A stretch of 64,000 nt of DNA from Roseovarius sp. MMSF_3281. GTDB lineage: Bacteria; Pseudomonadota; Alphaproteobacteria; Rhodobacterales; Rhodobacteraceae. Under the pieces are notes generated by a model that worked only from the letters and a program-made list of their open reading frames with translations, was not told the origin of the DNA and did not search any database. The position numbers were made by a program, and so were the translations under genes. The DNA is taken from assembly GCF_030733685.1 (NCBI RefSeq), contig NZ_JASHIM010000022.1, positions 1 through 64,000 of the forward strand, written 5' to 3'. Shown here one piece after another: positions 17,570 through 26,795 of this stretch; position 1 is the stretch's first letter, and each line of letters begins with the position of its first letter.

Positions 17570-18466
17570 GTGAGGTTGAGGCCTTTGAAAGCGAGATTTT
17601 ACTTTTGCGTGCCGTTGATGATGGTCTTGGCGGGCTGTGGCGATCCGATGCAGAATGTCGCCCGCCTGGCGGATCAGGATGTGGCCGAGGATGCCCCGAC
17701 GCTGGGGGCCGTGCCCGCCGTCGAGACGCCCGAGAGCGACCGTGTCGGCCTTTTTGCGCGTCTTTTGGGCGGTGGTCAGGCTGGAGAGTCGGCGCAGGAC
17801 AAGGCGGCCACCGCGGACGCCCCGGCAACTGGTGACGCGCCGGTCGAGGCGTCCTTACCGGCGGATACTGCGCCCCCCGAGGGTGAAGACCCGGACAACC
17901 GGGCACCGGCAAAGCGCCGGGGTTTCTTGGCCAGTCTGTTGAGCGGCGGTGGCGGTGCCTCTGGTCGCGGGCAGGTGGCCAGCGAAATCGAATACGGGAC
18001 GGTCTTGCCATATGGCGAGGTCAAGCGCATCTGTGGATTGCGCAGCGGGCAGATGGGCAAGGTGGTTGCGCAATATCCCGAGACGCGCCCCCTTCACAAG
18101 GTGTATGACAGTGATCCGGGCAACACCGGGCCGCATACGTTTTACGTGACCGGTTTCGATGACCGATGCGCGCGGCAATTCACTGCCTCTTTGGCGATGT
18201 TCGGATCGGTCGAGATGCATGAGCGCCTGCGCTATGGCCTTCCCGCCAAGGTGCAACCCTATAGTGCCACCGACAAGGCCTATGAGGACGTCAAGGCGCG
18301 GGTATGCCGCGTGCCGCGCAAGAAACCCTGTGGCCAGAGGGTCGGGCGCTTGGCCGATGATACGGTGTTCCTGAGTATTTACGAGCGCTTCGGCGGCAAT
18401 TCCCAGTGGAAGAACCTGCTTTTGCATTCGGGCGAAATGGTGGCCAAGGACAAGAAGGGCGGCTGA
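17570..18466 (+). CDS. Predicted lipoprotein with C-terminal conserved domain
   Basis: About 298 residues if begun at GTG 17570; the frame is open from 17465 and the true start is uncertain (a TTG at 17576 is equally possible). A short basic n-region and hydrophobic run lead to the lipobox VLAGC, so it is probably anchored as a lipoprotein. Residues about 40-135 are Asp/Ala/Pro-rich; the C-terminal 150 residues (YGEVKRICGLR, HTFYVTGFDDRCARQFTASL, IYERFGGNSQWKNLLLHSGE) are ordered with four to five cysteines. Found alone between a tRNA and slyX. Function unknown. Confidence 0.75.
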   Translation: MRLRPLKARFYFCVPLMMVLAGCGDPMQNVARLADQDVAEDAPTLGAVPAVETPESDRVGLFARLLGGGQAGESAQDKAATADAPATGDAPVEASLPADTAPPEGEDPDNRAPAKRRGFLASLLSGGGGASGRGQVASEIEYGTVLPYGEVKRICGLRSGQMGKVVAQYPETRPLHKVYDSDPGNTGPHTFYVTGFDDRCARQFTASLAMFGSVEMHERLRYGLPAKVQPYSATDKAYEDVKARVCRVPRKKPCGQRVGRLADDTVFLSIYERFGGNSQWKNLLLHSGEMVAKDKKGG

Positions 18467-18470
18467 GGCG

Positions 18471-18665
18471 TTACCAGTGTGGCGGGCGTTCGTTGCCAAG
18501 TAAAACCTGCCCGCCCGTATCGTTTTCGCGTTCGGCTTCGCGCTCCAACAGCAGTTGCACCCGGCGCGTCAGCATGGCGATTTCGCCTTCCTGACGAGCG
18601 ATGACCTCGGACAGTTCATCGACCGTGCGGCTAAGGTGGGCAAGGGTTTCTTCAAGCGCGCTCAT
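18471..18665 (-). CDS. slyX: SlyX-family protein
   Basis: 64 residues: an N-terminal helix (LEETLAHLSRTVDELSEVIARQ) and second heptad-containing helix (GEIAMLTRRVQLLLERE) followed by GERPPHW-like end (GNERPPHW), the usual SlyX signature. Small coiled-coil cytoplasmic protein of unknown function. Converges on the lipoprotein gene. Confidence 0.85.
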   Translation of the reverse strand: MSALEETLAHLSRTVDELSEVIARQEGEIAMLTRRVQLLLEREAERENDTGGQVLLGNERPPHW

Positions 18666-18811
18666 GTAGTGACGAGTACGAAGTTGTCTCGAAGGGGTCA
18701 ACTGGCACCATGTCTGATGTAGGGATAACCGGCGAAGACATGCCATAGCTTGCCCCCGGTGGTCCCATCCGCTAGACCCCGCGGCGAACGCCAATGCATG
18801 GGACAAGCAAC

Positions 18812-20302
18812 ATGGCCAAACCCAAGAAACAGCCCCGCCCCAAGGCCGAAACGCCAAAAGGGTTCCGCGATTATTTCGGTGCCGAGGTGACCGAGCGCGC
18901 CGAGATGCTGCGCCGGATTGCCGAGGTCTATCATCGCTATGGGTTTGACGCGCTTGAAAGCAGCGCGGTTGAGACCGTCGAGGCGCTTGGCAAGTTCCTG
19001 CCTGATGTGGATCGGCCCAACGAAGGGGTTTTTGCATGGCAGGAGGATGCCGAGGGCGACAAGCCCGGTGATTGGCTGGCGTTGCGCTATGACCTGACCG
19101 CACCCTTGGCGCGGGTCTATGCCCAGCACCGCAACGATTTGCCCACGCCTTACCGGCGCTATGCCATGGGGCCGGTCTGGCGAAATGAAAAGCCGGGGCC
19201 GGGGCGGTACCGCCAGTTTTATCAATGCGATGCCGATACCGTGGGCGCGCCTTCGGTGGCAGCCGATGCCGAGATCTGCGCGATGCTGGCCGATACCCTG
19301 GAAGAGGTGGGCATTCCGCGCGGGGATTACATCGTGCGGGTGAATAACCGGAAGGTTTTGAACGGTGTGCTGGAGGTCATGGGCCTTGAGGAAGGCGAGG
19401 CGCGCGATGCTGTGCTGCGCACCATCGACAAGTTCGACAAGGTGGGCGAGGAGGGGGTTCGCCAGCTTCTGACCACGGGGCGCAAGGATGCCTCGGGCGC
19501 CTTTATCGACGGTGTCGGGTTGAGCGAGGAACAGGCTGGGCCGGTTCTGGCATTCCTGACCTCCAAAAGCGAGGTGACGGCGGAGACCCTTGCCAACCTG
19601 CGTGCCGCCGTGGGCGAGTCTCAGACCGGCCAAGAAGGCGTTCAAGAACTTGAAACCATTGCCGAATTGATGACGGCCCAGGGCTATGACGCTGACCGGG
19701 TGGTGGTTGACCCCAGTGTTGTGCGCGGGCTTGGCTATTACACCGGGCCGGTCTTCGAGGCCGAACTGACCTTCGAGATTTTCGATGAAAAGGGCCGCAA
19801 GCGGCAGTTCGGCAGCGTCGCGGGTGGTGGGCGTTACGATGACCTTGTGAAGCGCTTCACCGGGCAGGCCGTGCCGGCGACCGGCGTGTCGATCGGGGTG
19901 GATCGCCTGTTGGTCGCACTACGCGAGAAGGGGCGGATTACCAGCACGATGCAAGGCCCCGTGGTGGTGACCGTGATGGATCGCGACCGCATGGCCGACT
20001 ATCAGGACATGGTGGGCGAGCTGCGCCGCGCGGGTATCCGCGCCGAGGTTTACCTTGGCAACCCCAAGAACTTTGGCAACCAGATGAAATATGCCGACAA
20101 GCGCGGCAGCCCGGTGGCGGTGATCGCGGGCAGCGATGAGTTTGACAACGGGATGGTGCAGATCAAGGACCTGATCCTTGGGGCGCAAATTGCCGAAAAC
20201 GCGACGCTGGAAGAATGGCAGGAGCGGCCCAATCAATTCGAGGTGCCGCGCGCAGATCTGGTGACCAAGGTCCGCGAGATCATCGACGGGCAGGACCAAT
20301 GA
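18812..20302 (+). CDS. hisS: Histidyl-tRNA synthetase
   Basis: 496 residues from ATG 18812 (MAKPKKQ). Class II synthetase: motif 2 [24 protein letters not shown], histidine-binding [14 protein letters not shown], motif 3 [13 protein letters not shown], and a C-terminal anticodon-binding domain ([33 protein letters not shown]). Longer than the E. coli enzyme, as usual for this family. Its stop overlaps the hisZ start, forming hisS-hisZ-hisG. Confidence 0.96.
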   Translation: MAKPKKQPRPKAETPKGFRDYFGAEVTERAEMLRRIAEVYHRYGFDALESSAVETVEALGKFLPDVDRPNEGVFAWQEDAEGDKPGDWLALRYDLTAPLARVYAQHRNDLPTPYRRYAMGPVWRNEKPGPGRYRQFYQCDADTVGAPSVAADAEICAMLADTLEEVGIPRGDYIVRVNNRKVLNGVLEVMGLEEGEARDAVLRTIDKFDKVGEEGVRQLLTTGRKDASGAFIDGVGLSEEQAGPVLAFLTSKSEVTAETLANLRAAVGESQTGQEGVQELETIAELMTAQGYDADRVVVDPSVVRGLGYYTGPVFEAELTFEIFDEKGRKRQFGSVAGGGRYDDLVKRFTGQAVPATGVSIGVDRLLVALREKGRITSTMQGPVVVTVMDRDRMADYQDMVGELRRAGIRAEVYLGNPKNFGNQMKYADKRGSPVAVIAGSDEFDNGMVQIKDLILGAQIAENATLEEWQERPNQFEVPRADLVTKVREIIDGQDQ

Positions 20303-21384
20303 CAGATCGTGCCGCGATCCGCGCCGAGGCGGCGCGCTTGAGGGCCGCGTTCGAGGGGGAGGGCGCAGAGCCCGTGGAAACCGCCATCCTGCAACCCGCC
20401 GAGGCGCTTTTGGACCTTTACGGCGAGGATATCCGCGCGAGGGCCTATGTGACCTCGGACGCGCTGCGCGGGGAACAGATGCTGCGCCCGGATTTCACCG
20501 TGCCGGTGGTGCAGATGCATATGGAGCACGGGGCAGAGCCCGCCTGCTATACCTATTCCGGCGAGGTGTTTCGGCGGCAGGAAGACGACCCCGACCGCGC
20601 CAATGAATATATGCAGGTGGGCTTCGAGGTGTTCGAGCGCGACGCGCCAGAGGCGGCGGATGCCCGGGTTTTCGCATTGATGTTCAAGACCTTGGCGCCC
20701 TTGGGTCTGCGGGCCGCGACGGGGGATATCGGTATCCTGATGGCCGCCGTTGAAGGCTTGCAAACCACCGAGCGCCGCAAGGCCGCCCTGCGCCGTCATA
20801 TCTGGCGGCCCCGCCGGTTCCGCACCTTGATCGACAGGTTCTCGGGCCGCGCGCCGGTGCCCGAAAGCCGAAGCGCGCTTTTGGCCTGTGATGATCCGAT
20901 GGCCGAGGCGGGCCCGATGATCGGGTTGCGCAGCAGCGCCGAGATCGCGGCGCGTATCGAGGCGCTGCGTGAAGATGCCGAGGCTGCGCCGATCTCGGCA
21001 AACGAGGTGGCGCTGCTGGATGCGATCCTTGCGGTGCGCGAAACCTGCCCCAATGCGCTGGAACACCTGCGCGATATCGCTGTGGACATGCCCGCGATCC
21101 GCAGGGCGGTTGAACGGCTGGAACGGCGGCTGGAGGCCATGCAAGCCAGCGGGCTGAACGTGGACGCGTTGGATTTCGAGGCAAGTTACGGTCGCACGCA
21201 TATGGAATATTACGATGGTTTCGTCTTTGGCTTTTATGCCGAGGCGCGGCCCGACCTGCCCCCCGTGGCCACCGGCGGGCGCTATGACGCCCTGACCCGG
21301 CAATTGGGGCAGGGGCGCGAAATTCCGGCCGTGGGCGGGGTAATCCGGCCCGGGCTGGTGGTGGAATTGGGGGGGCTGACATGA
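20299..21384 (+). CDS. hisZ: ATP phosphoribosyltransferase regulatory subunit
   Basis: 361 residues from ATG 20299, overlapping the hisS stop (ATGA). A HisS-like catalytic-core paralogue ([41 protein letters not shown]) that lacks the anticodon-binding domain. It forms a hetero-octamer with the short HisG that follows and is needed for its activity and histidine feedback. Confidence 0.92.
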   Translation: MTDRAAIRAEAARLRAAFEGEGAEPVETAILQPAEALLDLYGEDIRARAYVTSDALRGEQMLRPDFTVPVVQMHMEHGAEPACYTYSGEVFRRQEDDPDRANEYMQVGFEVFERDAPEAADARVFALMFKTLAPLGLRAATGDIGILMAAVEGLQTTERRKAALRRHIWRPRRFRTLIDRFSGRAPVPESRSALLACDDPMAEAGPMIGLRSSAEIAARIEALREDAEAAPISANEVALLDAILAVRETCPNALEHLRDIAVDMPAIRRAVERLERRLEAMQASGLNVDALDFEASYGRTHMEYYDGFVFGFYAEARPDLPPVATGGRYDALTRQLGQGREIPAVGGVIRPGLVVELGGLT

Positions 21385-22076
21385 GCCTCAAGCTGGGTGT
21401 GCCCTCGAAAGGGCGGCTGATGGAGAAAACCTTTGACTGGTTCGGCGCGCGGGGGGTGACCCTTGGCCGCGCGGGGTCGGACCGCGAATACGCGGGCTTT
21501 GTCGAAGGGGCTGAGAACGTGGAATTGATCCTGCTGTCGGCGGGGGAAATCCCCCGGGAACTGGCGGCCGGGCGTATTCATCTGGGCGTGACGGGCACCG
21601 ACCTGGTGCGCGAAAAGCTGGGCCAGTGGGATACCCGCGTGCGCGAACTGGCCGAACTTGGCTTTGGTCATGCCGATCTGGTTCTGGCGGTGCCGGGGGC
21701 ATGGGTGGATGTGAACACGCTTGATGATCTGGATGCCGTGGCCGCCGCGTTCAGGCAAACCCACGGGTTCCGCCTGCGGGTGGCGACGAAATACCACCGT
21801 CTGGTGCGTGATTTCCTGCGTGATAATGGCGTGGCGGATTACCAGCTTGTCGATAGCCAAGGGGCCACCGAAGGGACCGTAAAGAACGAGACTGCCGAGG
21901 CGATTGCCGATATCACCTCAACCGGCGATACCCTAAGGGCCAACCATTTGAAAATATTGGAAGATGGGATGATCTTGCGCAGCCAGGCCACGCTGTTCAA
22001 ATCGCGCGAGGCCGCTTTGGACGATGCGGACCGGGTGAGCCTCAAGGCCCTGCTGGAAAAACTGGCCGTTGATTGA
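21381..22076 (+). CDS. hisG: ATP phosphoribosyltransferase, short form
   Basis: 231 residues, overlapping hisZ by 4 bases. Short HisG without the C-terminal regulatory ACT-like domain: LGVPSKGRLMEKT at the start, HLGVTGTDLV, and the PRPP-binding loop GATEGTVKNETAEAIADI. Catalyses the first step of histidine synthesis and depends on HisZ. Confidence 0.95.
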   Translation: MSLKLGVPSKGRLMEKTFDWFGARGVTLGRAGSDREYAGFVEGAENVELILLSAGEIPRELAAGRIHLGVTGTDLVREKLGQWDTRVRELAELGFGHADLVLAVPGAWVDVNTLDDLDAVAAAFRQTHGFRLRVATKYHRLVRDFLRDNGVADYQLVDSQGATEGTVKNETAEAIADITSTGDTLRANHLKILEDGMILRSQATLFKSREAALDDADRVSLKALLEKLAVD

Positions 22077-22080
22077 CCAA

Positions 22081-22106
22081 GGCCCCCGCGCGACGGCGCG
22101 AGGGCC
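22081..22106. terminator. GC-rich hairpin between hisG and the convergent porin-like gene
   Basis: ggcccccgcgc (22081-22091) pairs with gcgcgagggcc (22096-22106) with one mismatch. It sits between converging stop codons and has no long T-run, so it may end transcription from both directions weakly. Confidence 0.55.
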
Positions 22107-22118
22107 CGTGGGCACCGC

Positions 22119-22715
22119 TTAGAAGCGGAAAGTACCGCGTACTTGTACGGTGGTTGCCTCGACATCGGTCGTGGTGGCGCCGAAGTTCTCGAATTCGTGG
22201 TAGAGAACTTCGCCACCGACATTGAAGCTTTCCGTTACGGCGTGTTCGTAACCTGCGCCGACGAAGTAGCCATCTTCGCTGCCGAGTGTGTCGGTATCGG
22301 CCCCGGCATAGCCACCGGTCCCGTAAAGCAGGCCATTGCCGATCTTGTAGCCGCCGCGCAGCTTGGCGCGCCAGACGTTTTCGAGCGTGGCCGCGCCGCC
22401 AAGGTTGATATCGGTCCAGTCATAATCCAGCCCGGCACCAAGAACCCAGTTGCCAAGGTCATAGTCATATCCTGCCGTCAGGCCGCCAATGGCACCGTCG
22501 CCATCAACACCGGCAGCGTTGCTGTCAATGTTCGCATAGCCCAATTGGCCACCTGCGTAAAAGCCGGTCCAGTTGGGGGACGCGGGGGCCACAGGTGCGG
22601 GGGCTGCGGGCTGGATGACGGGCTCACTCGGCGCGGTATCCATGGAACCGGCGAATGCGGGGGCCGACGCCAAGCTTGCTGCGGCGAGGAGGGGGAGTGC
22701 GAGTGTTTTTTTCAT
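22119..22715 (-). CDS. Outer-membrane beta-barrel protein (Omp25/RopB-like)
   Basis: 198 residues. Signal peptide MKKTLALPLLAAASLASAPAFA, a Pro/Ala linker, then an eight-strand barrel: WTGFYAGGQLGYANID (classic first strand), GYDYDLGNWVLGAGLDYDW, TLENVWRAKLRGGYK, GAGYEHAVTESFNVGGEVLYHEF, VQVRGTFRF with C-terminal Phe as BAM signal. Single-gene unit with a purine-rich ribosome site (caggagatccag). Confidence 0.9.
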   Translation of the reverse strand: MKKTLALPLLAAASLASAPAFAGSMDTAPSEPVIQPAAPAPVAPASPNWTGFYAGGQLGYANIDSNAAGVDGDGAIGGLTAGYDYDLGNWVLGAGLDYDWTDINLGGAATLENVWRAKLRGGYKIGNGLLYGTGGYAGADTDTLGSEDGYFVGAGYEHAVTESFNVGGEVLYHEFENFGATTTDVEATTVQVRGTFRF

Positions 22716-23098
22716 CTGGATCTCCTGTTCATTGTCCAGTCGTTCTATTCATTAGTACGCGACGCGCGCGCAGGTCATTGACCCCTGTCATGCGGGGTAC
22801 GCTAGGCAATTGAGGATGATGGGGAGGTAAAACAAGCTTGGGGCTGAAGACCGGCGATGTCTTGCCAGCGCGGCTATTTTGATCAGCCAAAATTCGCCAT
22901 GCACGCAAATGTGAAGCTCAAAGGGGTGGTGCGCGCGATTTCGTGAACGGCGAAGGCGCTACGTAAATCTTTGGGAGGATTGTGATTTTCGGTGTCGGCC
23001 TTGCCTTGGGGTCGGGGTGGTTAAAACCGCGACGCACCTGCCGCTATGGCCATGACACGCCTTGCCATGGCGGCGGCGGTTACGGCCCATCCGCCTGT
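22716..23098. other. Intergenic region upstream of the beta-barrel gene
   Basis: About 380 bases. The part next to 22716 must hold the beta-barrel promoter. Short imperfect inverted repeats are present (e.g. gacccctgtcatgcggggt near 22780) but no terminator for the gene at 23099 and no supported coding frame was found. Confidence 0.4.
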
Positions 23099-23899
23099 TC
23101 AATTGTAAAGGGCAGTATCGAGGTCGGGGAGGGTGAAATCCTCGGTATGGACGACGACGCCGTCGTCGCCGAGCAAAACGATACCATAGGCCCCGGGCTC
23201 GGCCACGGAAAGGCGTGGGTCCTGAAAGCCAAGGGCCATGGGCATCTGGTGGCAGGGGCTTTTGAAAACCGCCGCAGGGATGCCATTGATGGCCCCTTGA
23301 ATAGTGCGGTGAATATGGCCCGAGATCACCTGCACCACGTTGTCATGACGCGCCAAAAGGGCGGAAAGCTCGGGAATGGATTTCAGGCCGATCCAGTCCA
23401 TCCCCTTGAACCCGGTGGCAAAAACCGGGTGGTGGGTAAACAGGATGCAGGGGGTTTGCGCCGCCTCGGAAAGCTGTGCGTCAAGCCATGCCAGACGGTC
23501 TTGGCAGAGTAGTCCGGAGTGGGTATCGGCGGCCTTCTCGTTGAGGGTATCAAGCAGGATCAGACGATGGCTTTCAAGGTCAATGACCTGTTGCACATGA
23601 CCCTGCGGGGTTGTCGGGGTCTCGGGGAAGGCTTGCAACATGGGGGCGCGTCGATCGTGGTTGCCGACCATCAGCGCGGTTGGAATGGAACAGTTGTCGA
23701 GGATGCTGTGCAGGCGGGCGTATTCCTCGGGCGTGCCGTTGTGCGTAAGGTCACCGGCAAGGATGATATGGGCCGCATCGGGGTGGCGTTGCGTGGCATG
23801 GGCCAACCCCTGCGACAGGCGTGCGGCGGGGTCGAGGCCAATCATCTTTTCACCTTGGGGCAGCAGGGGAAGATCGGTGAACACGAGGATCTTTATCAT
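23099..23899 (-). CDS. Calcineurin-like phosphodiesterase homologue with altered metal motif
   Basis: 266 residues from ATG 23899 (MIKILVFTDLP). Metallophosphoesterase fold of the cyclic-nucleotide/glycerophosphodiester type: LAGDLTHNG, MVGNHDRR, LFTHHPVFATG and VISGHIHRTI are present in order. The first metal motif, normally D-x-H, reads D-L-P here, so one iron/manganese ligand is missing. It may be weaker, use one metal, or have changed substrate. Cytoplasmic; no operon partner. Confidence 0.85.
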   Translation of the reverse strand: MIKILVFTDLPLLPQGEKMIGLDPAARLSQGLAHATQRHPDAAHIILAGDLTHNGTPEEYARLHSILDNCSIPTALMVGNHDRRAPMLQAFPETPTTPQGHVQQVIDLESHRLILLDTLNEKAADTHSGLLCQDRLAWLDAQLSEAAQTPCILFTHHPVFATGFKGMDWIGLKSIPELSALLARHDNVVQVISGHIHRTIQGAINGIPAAVFKSPCHQMPMALGFQDPRLSVAEPGAYGIVLLGDDGVVVHTEDFTLPDLDTALYN

Positions 23900-24171
23900 G
23901 GGATTCGCCTGCGTCGTTGATAAGCGCAGCCTAGGAGATTTGCACCGGTTTGGAAGGGGAATGTCCAGACCGGCCCCTTGGCACTGGTAAGCACGAGGCA
24001 TTCGTTGTGTGGTAAATTATATGACGACGGACAGTACGTGAGATTCGTATGTTTGCGCGCGGCGCTTCCAGGCAATGCCAAATGCCGGTTCAAACCCGTC
24101 TTTCGCCATGCTGCCGATAGGTGTTTGGGGCGGGGCCCGGTTGGTTGGACCAATGGCGTGACTTGATCACG

Positions 24172-24198
24172 AAAAAAGGCCCCGCCAGAAGCGGGGCC
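24172..24198 (-). terminator. Rho-independent terminator of the one-carbon operon
   Basis: ggccccgc/gcggggcc (24178-24185 and 24191-24198) with loop cagaa is followed on the minus strand by six T (24172-24177). It lies 26 bases past the stop at 24224. Confidence 0.9.
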
Positions 24199-24223
24199 TT
24201 TCCTTGATCTTGCATGTCGCGGA

Positions 24224-25291
24224 TCAGGCGCGGCGGCGGCGGCGGCCTCCGCTGCGGCCACCACGGCCACCGGCCTCTTCCTCACCGGGTTTCGGCGGGG
24301 CCTTGTTGAACCTGATCCATTCGCCGCCGTGCGGGTCGTTGTTGGTCAGGAAGTTGGCGGCGCGGATGGCCTCCATCTCCTTGCCCGGGCGCGGCTTGGT
24401 GGAGCCAAGGCCGAAAAGCTGGCAGAAGGTTTCGTCGTCCATGTCCTCGGGGAGGACGAGGCCCGCGGCGGCCACTTCGGCTTTTTTCGCGTCGATTTCG
24501 GACTGTTTCACCGGCAGGGCCACCGGGTTCATGATGGCCGAGGTCATGCCAGCGCCCATCGCCATGGGCAAAAACGCGTTGTTGATGCCGTGGCGGTTAG
24601 GCAGGCCGAACGAGATGTTCGAGGCACCGCAGGTGGTGTTCACGCCCAGTTCTTCGCGCAGGCGACGCACAAGGGTAAAGACCTGCTGCCCGGCGGTGCC
24701 CATGGCGCCGATGGGCATGACCAGCGGGTCGACCACGATGTCATGCGCGGGGATGCCGAAATCGGCGGCGCGCTCGACGATCTTCTTGGCGACGGCGAAA
24801 CGCACTTCGGGGTCTTCGGAAATGCCGGTGTCGTCGTTCGAGATGGCCACGACCGGCACATTGTATTTCTTGACCAGCGGCAGAACCAGTTCTAGGCGCT
24901 CTTCCTCGCCGGTGACCGAGTTCAGAAGGGGGCGGCCTTCGGCGGCTTCAAGGCCGGCTTCCAATGCGCCGGGCACGGAGCTGTCGATGCAGAGCGGCAC
25001 GTCGACCAGACCCTGAACCAGTTCGACGACCTTGCGCATCAGGGGCGGTTCGGTCTCGTTCGGGTTGGGGTTGGAGTTATAGACCACGCCCGCGTTGATA
25101 TCGAGTACGGTGGCCCCGGCGGCGACTTGTGCGATGGCGTCTTTTTCCACGGTCGAGAAATCGCCCGCTTCCAGTTCGGCGGCCAGTTTCTTGCGGCCGG
25201 TGGGGTTGATCCGTTCGCCAATGACGCAGAACGGCTCATCGAAGCCCATCACGGCGGTCTTGGTTTTGCTTTCGATGATGGTACGGGTCAT
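24224..25291 (-). CDS. Methyltetrahydrofolate-binding methyltransferase component
   Basis: 355 residues. A pterin-binding TIM barrel: CVIGERINPTGRKK, LDINAGVV, LCIDSSVPGALEAGL, VVAISNDDTG, DIVVDPLVMPIG, CGASNISFGLPNR. The C-terminus carries a basic Gly/Arg tail. Such proteins pass the methyl of methyl-THF to a corrinoid protein. In related Rhodobacteraceae methionine synthase is split into separate homocysteine, corrinoid and methyl-THF proteins; this gene is a good candidate for the methyl-THF part, given its place next to a MetF-like gene. It could also serve a catabolic demethylation route. Confidence 0.85.
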   Translation of the reverse strand: MTRTIIESKTKTAVMGFDEPFCVIGERINPTGRKKLAAELEAGDFSTVEKDAIAQVAAGATVLDINAGVVYNSNPNPNETEPPLMRKVVELVQGLVDVPLCIDSSVPGALEAGLEAAEGRPLLNSVTGEEERLELVLPLVKKYNVPVVAISNDDTGISEDPEVRFAVAKKIVERAADFGIPAHDIVVDPLVMPIGAMGTAGQQVFTLVRRLREELGVNTTCGASNISFGLPNRHGINNAFLPMAMGAGMTSAIMNPVALPVKQSEIDAKKAEVAAAGLVLPEDMDDETFCQLFGLGSTKPRPGKEMEAIRAANFLTNNDPHGGEWIRFNKAPPKPGEEEAGGRGGRSGGRRRRRA

Positions 25292-25294
25292 GGT

Positions 25295-26233
25295 TTATCC
25301 TTGTTGGTTTGCGGGAACGCCCGAGGCGCCGCCGTGTTCGATGGCCCAGTTGGCATTGGTCTTGATGCCGCCAAGCGGGAAGAAGTGAACCTTTTCGATG
25401 TTGAAATCGGGGTTCGCGGCCTTGTGAGCGGCCAGTTCGTGGAGGACATCCGTCGGCTCGTAGGGCAGCAGGAGCTTGGAGACATCCATGGCGCGTTTTT
25501 GCAAAACCTTGAGCGAGGGGCCGACACCGCAGGCGATGGCGAACTTGATCAGGGTCTGCAGTTTCGCGGGACCGGCGATGCCGATGTGGATGGGCATGGT
25601 GATGCCCGCCTCGCGCAGGGCGTCGGCCCATGCGATGATCGGCTTGGCGTCAAAGGCGAACTGGGTGGCCAGCGCCATTTCGGCGTCGGTGGTTTCGCTG
25701 AACTTCTGTTTCCATTGCAGTGCCTCGTCGACGTTCTTGCGCGAGCCGTCGGGGTCGATGTCCTTGTTGCCTTCGGGGTGGCCGGCAACGTGCAGGCGCT
25801 TGAAGCCCGCCTTGTCGAACAGGCCGGTTTCGAGAAGCTGGGTCGAGGCGTGGAAATCACCATGCGGTTTTTCAACGCCGCCGGCGAGGATGAGGCCCTG
25901 ATCGACGCCAGCCTCGCCCTGATACATGGCGATCCAGTTTTCCAGCGTCGCCGCGTCCTTGATGATGCGCGCCGGGAAATGCGGCATCACCGGGTAGCCC
26001 TCGTCCGCGAGACGCTTGGCGGTGGCGACCATGTCCTCGATCGGGGTGCCTTCGATATGGGCGATGTAGACGCGGGTGCCTTCGGGCAGCAGGTCGCGGA
26101 AGTTTTCGACCTTTTCCGCCGTGCGCGGCATGACCTCGATCGAATACCCTTGCAAGAAGGCTTCGACCTGCGGGTTGACGGGGGCAGGGGCGGTGGCGCC
26201 TGCGTCACGTTTCTTGAAGTTCAACAGAGCCAT
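25295..26233 (-). CDS. Methylenetetrahydrofolate reductase-like protein
   Basis: 312 residues from ATG 26233 (MALLNFKKR), with gggaggccgca upstream. A TIM barrel of the MTHFR family: SIEVMPRTAEKV, VYIAHIEGTP, VMPHFPARI, RLHVAGHPEGNKD, ITMPIHIGIAGPAKL, VHFFPLGGIKTNANW. It differs from E. coli MetF and belongs to the branch found with methyl-THF methyltransferases. Three bases separate its stop from the next start, giving tight co-transcription. Likely makes or uses 5-methyl-THF for the partner protein. Confidence 0.82.
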   Translation of the reverse strand: MALLNFKKRDAGATAPAPVNPQVEAFLQGYSIEVMPRTAEKVENFRDLLPEGTRVYIAHIEGTPIEDMVATAKRLADEGYPVMPHFPARIIKDAATLENWIAMYQGEAGVDQGLILAGGVEKPHGDFHASTQLLETGLFDKAGFKRLHVAGHPEGNKDIDPDGSRKNVDEALQWKQKFSETTDAEMALATQFAFDAKPIIAWADALREAGITMPIHIGIAGPAKLQTLIKFAIACGVGPSLKVLQKRAMDVSKLLLPYEPTDVLHELAAHKAANPDFNIEKVHFFPLGGIKTNANWAIEHGGASGVPANQQG

Positions 26234-26259
26234 TGCGGCCTCCCATAGCGATCTCGGGC

Positions 26260-26556
26260 TCATGCCCAGCCTTCGTTTGCGATCAGTTGCTTGATACGGT
26301 CCTGATCGTATTCCGTGTCCAGACGGGTGGCCTCGGTTTCGGCCACTTCGGCGGGATCACCCTCGACCTGATAGGGGGCAGCCTTGCGCCATTCAGCGAG
26401 GTAAGCATCGGTATCTGAGGCGCCGATTTTCATGGCGGCGCGGTCGATGGCTTGTTCGAAGCGTTCGGGAAGCGGTTTTTTCGCACCCCGGCGGCCCTTG
26501 CCCACGATCACCTGTGCGGGGATGTCCCGCCAGTATACGATTGTGACGTCAACCAT
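26260..26556 (-). CDS. Virulence-factor family small protein
   Basis: 98 residues from ATG 26556 (MVDVTIVYWRDIPAQVIVGKG), preceded by gaggaatcagcc. The sequence WRDIPAQVIVG-x-GR and the later FEQAIDRAAM and DAYLAEWR fit the family called virulence factor (PF13769). In Rhodobacteraceae it regularly precedes the MetF-like gene, as here, so it probably acts in one-carbon metabolism; its activity is unknown. First gene of the three-gene operon. Confidence 0.8.
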   Translation of the reverse strand: MVDVTIVYWRDIPAQVIVGKGRRGAKKPLPERFEQAIDRAAMKIGASDTDAYLAEWRKAAPYQVEGDPAEVAETEATRLDTEYDQDRIKQLIANEGWA

Positions 26557-26795
26557 GGCTGATTCCTCTATTTTGGTAGGCTCGTGTCTAAAGCAGGTTG
26601 AAGGGCCGTCGGGGTCGATTTTCGACAGAACGCAGACATCATGCGACGCGCAAAGACTAACGCGGGCCTTGGCGTGGCGCCATGGGGGCGTAATAGAAAA
26701 CATCTCATGATCGACATGTGGCGATTTACAACAGCTTGCGCGAGGGGCCTTGAGGCACTACTTTCAAGATAACTCGAAATGGAGGGCGTGTTACG

